Source of the DNA: Gammaproteobacteria bacterium
GTDB taxonomy: Bacteria > Pseudomonadota > Gammaproteobacteria > Granulosicoccales > Granulosicoccaceae
Reading direction: 5' to 3'
Length of the DNA stretch: 34,797 bases
Assembly (NCBI GenBank): GCA_002746645.1
Contig: PDPU01000012.1
Span: 1 to 34,797 of the forward strand
This document shows, piece by piece, positions 26,477 through 34,797 of the stretch. Positions within the stretch are counted from its first letter, which is position 1; each line of letters starts with the position of its first letter. The notes under the pieces were generated by a model. It worked only from the letters and a program-made list of their open reading frames with translations. It did not search any database and was not told the origin of the DNA. A program made the position numbers and the translations under genes.

Positions 26477-26481
26477 GTTAC

Positions 26482-27135
26482 ATGACTGCCAGTCCGAAAC
26501 CCCGCTATGATGAAGGCTGTCTGGCCGCCCACGCGCTGAACCTGATCGGAGATCGCTGGGCGCTGTTGGTGGTGCGCGAGCTGATGCTGACGCCCAAGCG
26601 TTTTGTGCAGATCCGCGCCGGACTGCCGGGAATCACCGCCGGGGTACTGACCGGGCGGCTGAAGCAACTGGTCGTTGCCGGGGTCGTTACACATGACACG
26701 AAACTGGGAATCTACGCACTGACCGAAGCCGGGCGCGAGTTGCGTCCGGTCCTGATCGCGCTTTGCAAGTGGGGTGTGCGGCAACCCGGTCATGACCCGA
26801 CGCGGTTCATCAGTCCCACGTCGCTGATGCTGTCGATGACCTGCATGGTCAGTACGGCGGCGCAGGGACAACGGATTGTGGCGGGGTTCGACATGGGAAC
26901 CGAGCAATTCGTCATGCGGCTGACTGGCGACGGCCAGCCACGCCCCGAAGCGGTGGATAACGCAGAAGGCGACTTCGTGTTGTCGGGCGATGGCAACAGC
27001 CTTGCGACGGCCATCTACGGGTCGGTACCACTGGTCGATCTGGCGGCTCAGGGGATCATCGGGCTGTCAGGCGATGCGCAGATCGCGCAACGCTTCACCG
27101 ACCTGTTCGCCTTGCGGCAGGCGACATCGTCGTAA
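26482..27135 (+). CDS. HxlR-type winged-helix transcriptional regulator
   Basis: Protein of 217 aa. The N-terminal 100 residues carry the HxlR pattern: C13 in YDEGCLAAHALNLIGDRWALLVVRELM, then RF..IRAGLPGITAGVLTGRLKQL as recognition helix region, and an AL...GRELRPVL wing/helix. HxlR regulators commonly respond to aldehydes, quinones or other electrophiles through a Cys near the N-terminus. About 100 further residues form an unusual C-terminal domain, since many HxlR proteins end near 110-130. No Shine-Dalgarno sequence is obvious; the start lies 5 nt after the operator palindrome, so autoregulation and a very short leader are likely. The likely target is the divergent DUF1428 gene. Confidence 0.88.
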   Translation: MTASPKPRYDEGCLAAHALNLIGDRWALLVVRELMLTPKRFVQIRAGLPGITAGVLTGRLKQLVVAGVVTHDTKLGIYALTEAGRELRPVLIALCKWGVRQPGHDPTRFISPTSLMLSMTCMVSTAAQGQRIVAGFDMGTEQFVMRLTGDGQPRPEAVDNAEGDFVLSGDGNSLATAIYGSVPLVDLAAQGIIGLSGDAQIAQRFTDLFALRQATSS

Positions 27136-27244
27136 TCAGGTTCCACTCCGAGGCGGCACTCTTCTGCGCCGACACTCCCACTGCCGACTGCCTTGGTTGT
27201 GTACTTCGAGTCACGGGTTTCCTGTTATCTTTGGCGGTTTTCGC

Positions 27245-27673
27245 ATGCACGTCGAGGTTGACAACATGTCGCGTGAATCCCTGGTAGATGTCATGATGTA
27301 CGGCGGGCTGGATGACCTCAGCGATGATCATATCCGTCAGCTTCGCGACCATCCCGAACTGCTGGATCTGATCGGCAATCGCGAAACACTTGGATCGCGA
27401 AAGCTGTGGAGCCTGTTGGTAATTGCAGTGTTTCTGGTGGTACTGTCCAAGATCATCGCGGTAAAGGTAGTGGATGAGTTTGATCAGTTCATGCTCGACG
27501 TGTCCGTTGATCTGGTCTTTGAAATGGGCGCCGCCCTCATAGGCAGTGTGGCAACGGTAATATTCATTCAGCACCGCGAAAAGCGTCAGTTTCAGGAAAA
27601 TCTGTTGTTTCGCAGCGCCGTGCAGAAGCGGATCAGGGCAATGGACGCGGCAGAGAAGGCAGCAGATCAATAG
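27245..27673 (+). CDS. Small protein with two predicted membrane helices
   Basis: Protein of about 142 aa (135 aa if the ATG at 27266, with GAGG upstream, is used). The first half is acidic and soluble (DDLSDDHIRQLRDHPELLDLIGN). Two hydrophobic stretches follow at about residues 58-74 and 93-112, and the tail is basic and helical. I recognise no family. It follows the HxlR gene by 109 bp and ends 13 bp before the convergent cardiolipin synthase stop. There is no evidence of function. Confidence 0.6.
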   Translation: MHVEVDNMSRESLVDVMMYGGLDDLSDDHIRQLRDHPELLDLIGNRETLGSRKLWSLLVIAVFLVVLSKIIAVKVVDEFDQFMLDVSVDLVFEMGAALIGSVATVIFIQHREKRQFQENLLFRSAVQKRIRAMDAAEKAADQ

Positions 27674-27686
27674 CTCAGGCAAGACG

Positions 27687-29126
27687 TTACAACACCGGCC
27701 CCACGGTCGCGATCACGTTGTTCCAGATACGCCGTGATCTGGACCAGTCGTGCACTTCCTGACGCGTCACGGGCACGCTGTCGGCAAGGTACTCGTTCTG
27801 GCGCGTGAAGATCGCCGTGGTGGTCGCTTCGTCCTGAAGCAGGATGTTGTTCTCGTAGTTCAGGTCGAAGCTCCGCAGATCCATGTTGGTGGAGCCGATG
27901 AGGCTCAGATTGCCGTCGATGGTCAGGGTCTTGGCGTGCAGGAGCCCTCCCTGAAAGTGGTGAATGCGGCAGCCTGCACGTAGCAGCTTTCGATAATAGC
28001 TGTGGCTTGCTGCGGCGACCACCCAGGAGTCATTCCGCTCGGGGAAGATCAGATCCACTTCGACACCTCTGAGCGCGACCGAACACAGCGCTTCCAGCAC
28101 GCTGGCATCGGGCACGAAATACGGTGTCGTCATTACCAGCCGCTCGCTGGCCGACGATATCAGTGACACGAAAAGGTGCGGAGTCGCACCCTGACGTTCC
28201 GTGGGCCCGTCGCCGAACGCCTGCGCCACGAAGCCACCCGGCAAGGGTTCGGTGCTGGCGTGAAAACCGTCGAAGCTCTCGCCGGTGGCCGCAATCCAGT
28301 CACTCGCGAACAGTGCCTGCTTCTGCGCCACCACCGGTCCCTCGAAGCGCAGCATGATGTCCACCCACGGTGCGTACTTCGCCTTGATCCGGAATTCCGG
28401 ATCGGCAGAATTGCGGCTGCCGCACCAGGTGACGCACCCGTCGATGACGGTGATCTTGCGGTGATTCCTGAGATCGAGACGGCTCAGCAGCAGCGTTCTC
28501 AACAGTCTTGACAGCGGCAGGGTCACGGCGGTCTGCACGCCCGCCTCGCGCATGCGTTTCCAGAGCGGCGATGATGTCATCGCGCGCGAGCCGAGTCCGT
28601 CCGCCAGTGCCCGGCAGGTCACGCCACGGCCTGCCGCGCGCATCAGCGCTTCGGCGATGGCGGTACCGGTGCCGTCTTCGAGCCAGATGTAGTAGAGCAC
28701 GTGCACGTGATCGGTGGCGGCATCGATATCGGCCACCATGCGTTCCAGCGTGGCGTCGGCATCGGGCATGAGTTCGGCGCGGTTGCCACCGACCGGGTCG
28801 AAACCGTTGACCGACGCCGCATAACGGAAGGGTGCACGCCATGCTGGGTCGATGTACGGCTCGATTTCGTCCCAGTTGCCGAACCAGCCCGGCACGCGCG
28901 CACGGATGTCGCTGACGATGCGTTCATGCACCTCACGCGCATGGTGCCCGATGTCCACTTCGCCGAAGAGAAAGTAGAGCAGACTGCCGCCGTAGGGAAA
29001 GAGGTTCAGCACGATGAACCAGGCAAGGCGAGATGGCGGCGTCAGGTCGTCGCGCAACAGGATGCGGATCGTGAAGCCGATGACCAGCAATCCATGCAGG
29101 ATCAACAGAAAGTCGGAAAAGGACAT
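27687..29126 (-). CDS. cls: Cardiolipin synthase (phospholipase D family)
   Basis: Protein of 479 aa. Two N-terminal membrane segments (about residues 5-23 and 33-54) precede two phospholipase D HKD motifs: HRKITVIDG (H222, K224, D229) and HAKTLTIDG (H397, K399, D404). Each is followed by the conserved GS.N segment (GSRNSAD; GSTNMDLRSF). ClsA-type enzymes join two phosphatidylglycerol molecules into cardiolipin and glycerol at the inner membrane. I chose the ATG at 29126 because AAGGTGG lies six bases upstream; two in-frame ATGs slightly upstream are worse placed. It is divergent from the formaldehyde genes and has no visible link to them. Confidence 0.95.
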   Translation of the reverse strand: MSFSDFLLILHGLLVIGFTIRILLRDDLTPPSRLAWFIVLNLFPYGGSLLYFLFGEVDIGHHAREVHERIVSDIRARVPGWFGNWDEIEPYIDPAWRAPFRYAASVNGFDPVGGNRAELMPDADATLERMVADIDAATDHVHVLYYIWLEDGTGTAIAEALMRAAGRGVTCRALADGLGSRAMTSSPLWKRMREAGVQTAVTLPLSRLLRTLLLSRLDLRNHRKITVIDGCVTWCGSRNSADPEFRIKAKYAPWVDIMLRFEGPVVAQKQALFASDWIAATGESFDGFHASTEPLPGGFVAQAFGDGPTERQGATPHLFVSLISSASERLVMTTPYFVPDASVLEALCSVALRGVEVDLIFPERNDSWVVAAASHSYYRKLLRAGCRIHHFQGGLLHAKTLTIDGNLSLIGSTNMDLRSFDLNYENNILLQDEATTTAIFTRQNEYLADSVPVTRQEVHDWSRSRRIWNNVIATVGPVL

Positions 29127-29257
29127 GTACATCCACCTTGTCAGCATTCATCTCGTGAAGACATGGCGCCCACTTTCGCGGCCGCGCGTCGCCGACAATG
29201 CTGCCATCATTCCGCGTTATCATCCACTCTCATCACCTCGACCGAAGGAGCAGGAGC

Positions 29258-30364
<1,107 letters not shown>

Positions 30365-30365
30365 C

Positions 30366-31217
30366 ATGGCCGCAAGCACACTCGTCGAAAGCCGCCGCGC
30401 CTTCGGTGGCACACTCTCGGTTCACGATCACGCAAGCGAGGCCTGCGGTTGCACGATGCGCTACGCCGTGTATCTGCCGCCGGGCGATGGCGGCAAGGCA
30501 TGGCCCGTGCTCTGGTACCTCTCGGGACTGACCTGCAACTGGTCGAACGCCAGCGAAAAGGGCGGACTGTTCCGTGCCGCGGCCGAACACGGCATCGCCA
30601 TCGTGCTGCCCGACACGAGTCCACGCGGAGACGACGTCGCCAACGACGAGGCCTACGATCTCGGCCAGGGCGCCGGTTTCTACCTCACGGCCACCGAATC
30701 CCCCTGGTCGGCACACTACCGGATGGATCAGTACATCGTCGAGGAACTCTCCTCGCTGCTGTTCGACACGCTGCCGCTCGATCCCGAAAGCCAGGGCATT
30801 ACCGGGCATTCGATGGGTGGACATGGCGCGTTGACCCTGCATCTGAAGCACCCCGACCGTTACCGGAGTTGCTCGGCCTTCTCGCCCGTCGTGAACCCCA
30901 TGGAAGTCCCCTGGGGCAGAAAGGCCTTCACGAACTACCTTGGCGAGAATCGTGACGCCTGGGCCAGCCACGACGCCACGATGCTCGTCGGCAAGGGCGC
31001 AAGCAAGGCGACGCTGCTCATCGACACGGGCGATGCCGACCCCTTCCTCGACGAGCAGCTTCGCCCCGAAGCCTTCATCGAAGCCTGCAAGGCAGCGGGC
31101 CAGGCGCTGAACTACCGCATGCAGAAAGGCTACGATCATTCCTACTACTTCGTGTCGACCTTCGCCGACGAACACATCGCGCACCACGCGAGAGCGCTCG
31201 GTGCCGGTGCTTCATGA
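30366..31217 (+). CDS. fghA: S-formylglutathione hydrolase
   Basis: Protein of 283 aa with the esterase D/FGH pattern: YLSGLTCNWSN (oxyanion region), VLPDTSPRGDDV, and nucleophile motif GHSMGGHGAL (S149). The likely acid is the Asp in DTGDADPFLDEQL and the His is in YDHSYYFVSTF. It hydrolyses S-formylglutathione, product of the preceding dehydrogenase, to formate and glutathione. The ATG lies one base after the upstream stop (TGAC-ATG), so the two are co-translated. It is cytosolic, with no signal peptide. Confidence 0.97.
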   Translation: MAASTLVESRRAFGGTLSVHDHASEACGCTMRYAVYLPPGDGGKAWPVLWYLSGLTCNWSNASEKGGLFRAAAEHGIAIVLPDTSPRGDDVANDEAYDLGQGAGFYLTATESPWSAHYRMDQYIVEELSSLLFDTLPLDPESQGITGHSMGGHGALTLHLKHPDRYRSCSAFSPVVNPMEVPWGRKAFTNYLGENRDAWASHDATMLVGKGASKATLLIDTGDADPFLDEQLRPEAFIEACKAAGQALNYRMQKGYDHSYYFVSTFADEHIAHHARALGAGAS

Positions 31218-31278
31218 GTATTGCGATCGCTGATCGGGCACATCGGGCGGCAACAGCGACATCAGAGCGGAACCTGCC

Positions 31279-32307
31279 ATGAAACCCCTGACCGGACTCA
31301 AGGTTCTTGAACTCACGGCCATCGGTCCGGTACCGTTCGCGGGCATGCAGTTCCGGCAGTTCGGTGCAGAAGTCACCCGGGTGCTGGCACCCTCTTCGAC
31401 CGACATCGACTTTCTGGCCGAAAGCGATGCCGACCTCCTGAACCGCGGCAAGACCATTCTGCGCGCCAATCTGAAAACGCCCGAGGGACGCGCGCGCTTC
31501 GAAGAAAGCCTTGCCGACGCCGACGTGTTGCTCGAAGGCTTCCGGCCCGGCGTGCTCGAACGCCTGGGCTACGTACCGGATGAGCTGCTGGAGCGCTTTC
31601 CGACACTGGTCATCGGTCGGCTGTCCGGTTTCGGTCGTGAAGGCCCCCTCGCACCACGCGCCGGTCACGACATCAACTTCCTTGCTCTCTCCGGCGTGCT
31701 CGCTGCCATTGGCCCGGCGGAGCGGCCGATGCTGCCGCTGAATTTCGTGGCCGATTTCGGCGGAGGTGCCATGCATCTGCTCGCCGCCGTGCTTGCCATG
31801 CTCGTCAGGCGCGGCATCACCGGTACCGGTGGGCTTGCCGACACCAGCATTCTTGCTGGCACGCTCGGGCTGACGCCGATGTTCCACGGTTTGCTGGCAG
31901 ATGGCCACTGGACACTTGAACGCGAAGCCAACAGCATCGACGGTGGACTGCCCTACTACGCCATCTACCCCACCGCCGATGAACGTTTCGTGGCCGTCGG
32001 AGCGCTCGAACAGCGATTCTACCGAAACCTGCTCGAACTGCTTGAGCTGGACGACAGGTTCAACGCCGAGGATCAATACAAGCGTGACACCTGGCCTGCA
32101 CTACGCGAAGCCATCGCGGCACGACTCCGTGAGCGAACACGCGATGACTGGGCACTGGCCGCCGAGGGCATCGACTGCTGCCTGAGCCCGGTGCTGGATT
32201 TTCAGGAGGCCATGGATTGTGAGCACAATCGAGTGAACGGGTGGATCAGCGATGTGCCGTTTGCGCGCCCGGATGATCTCGTGTCGTTTTCGAGCGACAG
32301 ACGGTGA
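31279..32307 (+). CDS. Family III CoA-transferase (CaiB/BaiF type)
   Basis: Protein of 342 aa, slightly short for the family. It has an N-terminal LTGLKVLELTAIGPVPFAGM.. dinucleotide-like region and the conserved GRLSGFGREGPLAPRAGHDINF segment. The catalytic Asp (D131 in GHDINF), which forms the glutamyl/aspartyl-CoA anhydride in family III transferases or acts in alpha-methylacyl-CoA racemase, is intact. The sequence is closest in feel to alpha-methylacyl-CoA racemase-like members; the substrate cannot be named. It follows fghA by 61 bp without a strong ribosome site, so co-transcription is possible. A role alongside fatty-acid breakdown is a guess. Confidence 0.9.
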   Translation: MKPLTGLKVLELTAIGPVPFAGMQFRQFGAEVTRVLAPSSTDIDFLAESDADLLNRGKTILRANLKTPEGRARFEESLADADVLLEGFRPGVLERLGYVPDELLERFPTLVIGRLSGFGREGPLAPRAGHDINFLALSGVLAAIGPAERPMLPLNFVADFGGGAMHLLAAVLAMLVRRGITGTGGLADTSILAGTLGLTPMFHGLLADGHWTLEREANSIDGGLPYYAIYPTADERFVAVGALEQRFYRNLLELLELDDRFNAEDQYKRDTWPALREAIAARLRERTRDDWALAAEGIDCCLSPVLDFQEAMDCEHNRVNGWISDVPFARPDDLVSFSSDRR

Positions 32308-32366
32308 TTGAGCGCTGTAGGATCACTCAATGACAAAGTCGCTCATGCCACAGGGCGGGTGCGTCA

Positions 32367-33143
32367 TCAGATGGGGTAATGAAGTTCGCTGAACAGAAGT
32401 ATATTGGTCACAGCCGTTTCAGACCTTTCGTACGTCATTTCATTGACTTCCACCAGATTCCCCGTTGCATCGTGGACCTCCATTCGCACGATGTTGCCGG
32501 CATCGTCGTGACGAAAATACTCGACCAGGTCGACAGTGTCATCATTGTCGTAATCATACTGCTTCGAGCTGTAATTGGTCGCATCTGCATCGTCATATCC
32601 GTAGGTCACCGTTTCCTGATAGTCTTCCACGGCACTTTGCAGCTCGACCCTGGAGAGCCGCCGAGAATCATCGTAGACATAGGTCATCTCACCGATCAGT
32701 GTTCCATCCGGCGTATAGCCTGCCTTGCTCAACAGCGTGCCATTTGCATCGGTTTCAAACACCTCGGAAGTCGTCAGCTTCCCATCCACCTGCTCATCAA
32801 CACGCTCAAGGTTGCCATTCTCAGCATAGTGAAACGTCAGTCGAATGGCCACTTCCCTGTTTTCATTGTAGGTATCCCGTGACAGAAAAGCGCCATTTTT
32901 CGAGTAGTGGTAGCGTTGAAACAGCGATCCTGGTTCCCGAGGATCGGTCACATCGATAGACATCGCCGATGAGTCGTATTCGTAACGAGCGTCATCAGCA
33001 AGGTTGCCAGTCACATTGAATTTTTTCTGTGAAACCAGGACAAATCCATTGACCCATTCCGGTTCCTTGACTGAGTGTTTGTCGCATCCGTACGATATCG
33101 ATCCAAAAATGACAACTGCCAATGCTGTCTTGCATATTTCCAC
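32367..33143 (-). CDS. Secreted protein with YD/RHS-like repeats
   Basis: About 258 aa from a GTG at 33143, which follows GAGAGAGG; longer openings overlap the upstream gene. A hydrophobic N-terminal segment ends in SYGC, a poor lipobox, so it is either a lipoprotein or a signal-peptide protein. The body consists of Tyr/Asp/Gly/Asn-rich units of about 20 residues: HYSKNGAFLSRDTYNE, HYAENGNLERVDEQVDG, DANGTLLSKAGYTPDG and RHDDAGNIVRMEVHDATGN. They resemble YD repeats of RHS proteins, but the protein is far too short to be an RHS shell. The start is 13 nt after the stop of the preceding lipoprotein gene, suggesting an operon. The DNA is richer in A+T than the main part of the window. Function unknown. 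Confidence 0.65.
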   Translation of the reverse strand: MEICKTALAVVIFGSISYGCDKHSVKEPEWVNGFVLVSQKKFNVTGNLADDARYEYDSSAMSIDVTDPREPGSLFQRYHYSKNGAFLSRDTYNENREVAIRLTFHYAENGNLERVDEQVDGKLTTSEVFETDANGTLLSKAGYTPDGTLIGEMTYVYDDSRRLSRVELQSAVEDYQETVTYGYDDADATNYSSKQYDYDNDDTVDLVEYFRHDDAGNIVRMEVHDATGNLVEVNEMTYERSETAVTNILLFSELHYPI

Positions 33144-33156
33144 TGCCAACCCTCTC

Positions 33157-33780
33157 TCAGTTTCCTCCCGGTATGAGTGGCAGATAGTATTTACGCCACG
33201 CATGCAGATTCTCCAGTGGCACACTCCGCACCAGTTCTCTCCGAGCCATTTCCGAACTTCGCCACCACAGATTGACATGTGTGGCTTTGGCTGGAATGCG
33301 TGTCAGATAGCCTCCTGACAACACATGGTTGCTGGATTCTTCAATGAACTGCGGTGGCCCCAGATCAAAAGACAATCCACCATAGTAGCCTGGATCCGAC
33401 TCTGAGAGCGGGCTTGCATCTTGCACGCCTCCTGGCAGCTCTTCGACACCACCAGCGTCATTATGCATACTGAACGAGTATTCATAAGGATAAAGAGAAA
33501 TCTCAGGCGGCGGCAATGGCTCAATCCAGGCATGATCAGGGTGCGGTGCGAAGCGGATTTCAACTTCAGCACTCATCATGTCAGTTGCTGGATAGTACTC
33601 CTGATGCACGTCCTCAGGAAAGGGAGTTATGAACGTCGTCAACGTCACACCGTGTACCCTCAATTCCATGACTGCCTCATCCGGTGGTTCACAGTATGTG
33701 CAATCAAAACCATCATTGAAACAACCGGCCATCAGCAAACAGCCGGTTGCTACGGTGCATTTTAGTATAGCACGAAACAC
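33157..33780 (-). CDS. Predicted lipoprotein, possible immunity protein
   Basis: Protein of 207 aa starting at GTG 33780; no ATG gives a complete signal peptide. The signal peptide ends in the canonical lipobox LMAGC (C20), with Phe at +2. The mature part is acidic and rich in Pro, Tyr and Glu, with predicted beta strands (VMELRVHGVTLTTF, AEVEIRFAP). A Cys pair (CTYC) lies close to the lipidated Cys. I recognise no family. It lies 64 bp downstream of the lipase-like hydrolase on the same strand and 13 bp upstream of the YD-repeat gene. Small periplasmic lipoproteins encoded directly after lipase effectors are often their immunity proteins; applying that here is inference. Confidence 0.65.
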   Translation of the reverse strand: MFRAILKCTVATGCLLMAGCFNDGFDCTYCEPPDEAVMELRVHGVTLTTFITPFPEDVHQEYYPATDMMSAEVEIRFAPHPDHAWIEPLPPPEISLYPYEYSFSMHNDAGGVEELPGGVQDASPLSESDPGYYGGLSFDLGPPQFIEESSNHVLSGGYLTRIPAKATHVNLWWRSSEMARRELVRSVPLENLHAWRKYYLPLIPGGN

Positions 33781-33844
33781 TATAGATACTAACCTCTTTT
33801 AAGATGTCTACGTTCTATATTGTCAGTAGCATCAATTCAAGTAC

Positions 33845-34797
33845 TCAGAACGGTTGCCATTGTTCTTGGTCTTCATGAAACAAATTGTTTACAAAGCTAA
33901 CAAAAGGCGGGTATTTCCATTGATCGCCTTGCCCTAAACTTCCGGTATGACAATATCCTGAGTAACGATGATCATGGTCCCCTCCTTGAACAAAACCCAT
34001 CCCCTCTCCAGGATGAAGCACTCCATCATCATGATGGCGGATATAACTACTTCCTGCTCTTCCACAGTTTCGTCGATCATTCCATTTAGAGCGCGTATGA
34101 GTTGTGTACCAAGCAGTCATCTGATACCTTGCTCTCCAACCTATACGAGATTTCCAAGCATTTGCACGAGCACCTCGTTTCAATTCATAAGGTACTTTGC
34201 AATCGGGAATTCCGGGAAATACGTGCTTCATTATCTTTACGAGTTCGTTGCTGGCATGTGATGCCAACATTGCTCCGTGATAAGGAGTGCCCATTGACAC
34301 AACGTTGGGCGGGCGTGATCCTGCATTATCTGCGAACACGTATGAAAAATTCTGAAGCAATACGGCACCAACATGACCACCCTGCGAATGTGCCACCATG
34401 CCTCGCAACCTGCCAGGTTGATAGCGTAACCATCTCATGATATCACTGGCCCTTCTTTCTGAAGATAGTCCACCCAAGTTGGGAACATAGTATCTTAATG
34501 CCTTACTTTGCAATCGAGCGCTAAAGTGAGCTATTTCAGGCACAGTATTATCACACCACCCATGCAAAAATAAAAGATCATGCTGCCATGGTGTTTTTGG
34601 AGCCATAGGTCGGTATGCCTTGTCGCCAAGCGATGATGGATGCACGCCTTTCAACATGGCGGAATCAGGCCTGACGTTTTTAATAGAGCTGTACGAAGAT
34701 CTTGGGCTCAAGTGGTCAATGCAACAGTCTGACTGAGTATATCGACAGGTTTTGACCAGTTCAATGTCTTCCGCGGGCGCGTGTTCAACTTGCACGC
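33845..34797 (-). CDS. Lipase-like alpha/beta hydrolase, 5' end beyond window
   Basis: At least 316 aa are visible. The frame is still open at the window edge, so the protein may be longer. The only candidate start inside the window is a GTG at 34795, without a visible ribosome site. LLFLHGWCDN is the oxyanion strand, MVAHSQGGHVGAVLL carries the nucleophile Ser (codon 34387-34385), and VVSMGTPYHGAML is the 'GTPHxG' motif typical of triacylglycerol lipases and PGAP1-like hydrolases. The likely Asp is in HHDDGVLHPGEG and the likely His in SGYCHTGSLG. There is no signal peptide in the visible part. The DNA is clearly A+T-rich. It may be a free lipase or the toxic end of a larger effector; the upstream sequence decides. 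Confidence 0.75.
   Translation of the reverse strand, partial: VQVEHAPAEDIELVKTCRYTQSDCCIDHLSPRSSYSSIKNVRPDSAMLKGVHPSSLGDKAYRPMAPKTPWQHDLLFLHGWCDNTVPEIAHFSARLQSKALRYYVPNLGGLSSERRASDIMRWLRYQPGRLRGMVAHSQGGHVGAVLLQNFSYVFADNAGSRPPNVVSMGTPYHGAMLASHASNELVKIMKHVFPGIPDCKVPYELKRGARANAWKSRIGWRARYQMTAWYTTHTRSKWNDRRNCGRAGSSYIRHHDDGVLHPGEGMGFVQGGDHDHRYSGYCHTGSLGQGDQWKYPPFVSFVNNLFHEDQEQWQPF

Noticed and set aside
32307..32331. ATTGAG...CTCAAT inverted repeat after the CoA-transferase gene
   Set aside because: A 6-bp A+T-containing stem with a 13-nt loop and no T-run is too weak for a terminator call.
33845..34797. Terminal hydrolase as a complete protein starting at 34795
   Set aside because: The frame is open to the window edge and the GTG has no visible ribosome site, so a 5'-partial gene is the safer reading.

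Overview
The window looks like chromosomal DNA of a GC-rich Gammaproteobacterium; the genus cannot be told from the sequence. Pointers are an E. coli-type FadE with a membrane-anchored N-terminus, a DUF3461 protein, DusA, a class III alcohol dehydrogenase/S-formylglutathione hydrolase pair, and a FadL-type porin next to a Pla-1/cef (VolA-like) surface lipase. No rRNA, tRNA, CRISPR, integrase or transposase was seen. The DNA is strongly GC-rich and gene-dense to about 32.3 kb. The last 1.5-2.5 kb is visibly richer in A+T and looks like an acquired or accessory segment.

Region 1 (95-13573, minus strand) is one seven-gene operon, transcribed from right to left. Its genes are: a membrane VWA protein with a glutamine-amidotransferase-like region; a secreted caspase/C13-like protein with Ser where the catalytic Cys would be; a TPR protein with an HEXXH metallopeptidase domain; a MoxR AAA+ ATPase; a DUF58 protein; a BatA-type VWA protein; and a huge DUF4175 membrane protein with a Gln/Gly-rich tail. 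Every junction overlaps or is 1 nt apart, so translation is probably coupled throughout. I infer an envelope complex in which the MoxR ATPase acts on VWA (MIDAS) partners, with periplasmic peptidase-like partners attached. Its substrate is unknown.

Region 2 (13883-19919) is a lipid-scavenging cluster: a FadL-like porin and a lipase lipoprotein on the plus strand, converging on fadE on the minus strand across a strong two-part hairpin. The lipase would release fatty acids at the cell surface, the porin would import them, and FadE would start beta-oxidation.

Region 3 (20061-27673) holds mostly single genes: folE, a DUF3461 gene, a membrane-anchored helical-repeat protein of unknown role, dusA, a lipoprotein, a secreted MliC-like lysozyme-inhibitor protein, a DUF1428 gene divergent from an HxlR-type regulator with a palindromic operator between them, and a small two-TM protein.

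Region 4 (27687-32307) carries a cardiolipin synthase on the minus strand, then the glutathione-dependent formaldehyde detoxification pair frmA-fghA and a family III CoA-transferase on the plus strand.

Region 5 (32367-34797, minus strand) is the A+T-richer end. It holds a lipase-fold hydrolase cut by the window edge, a 207-aa lipoprotein, and a secreted protein with YD/RHS-like repeats. The arrangement resembles a lipase effector followed by periplasmic immunity lipoproteins, but that reading is inference. The two best candidates for an undescribed system are the seven-gene operon of region 1 and this terminal cassette.
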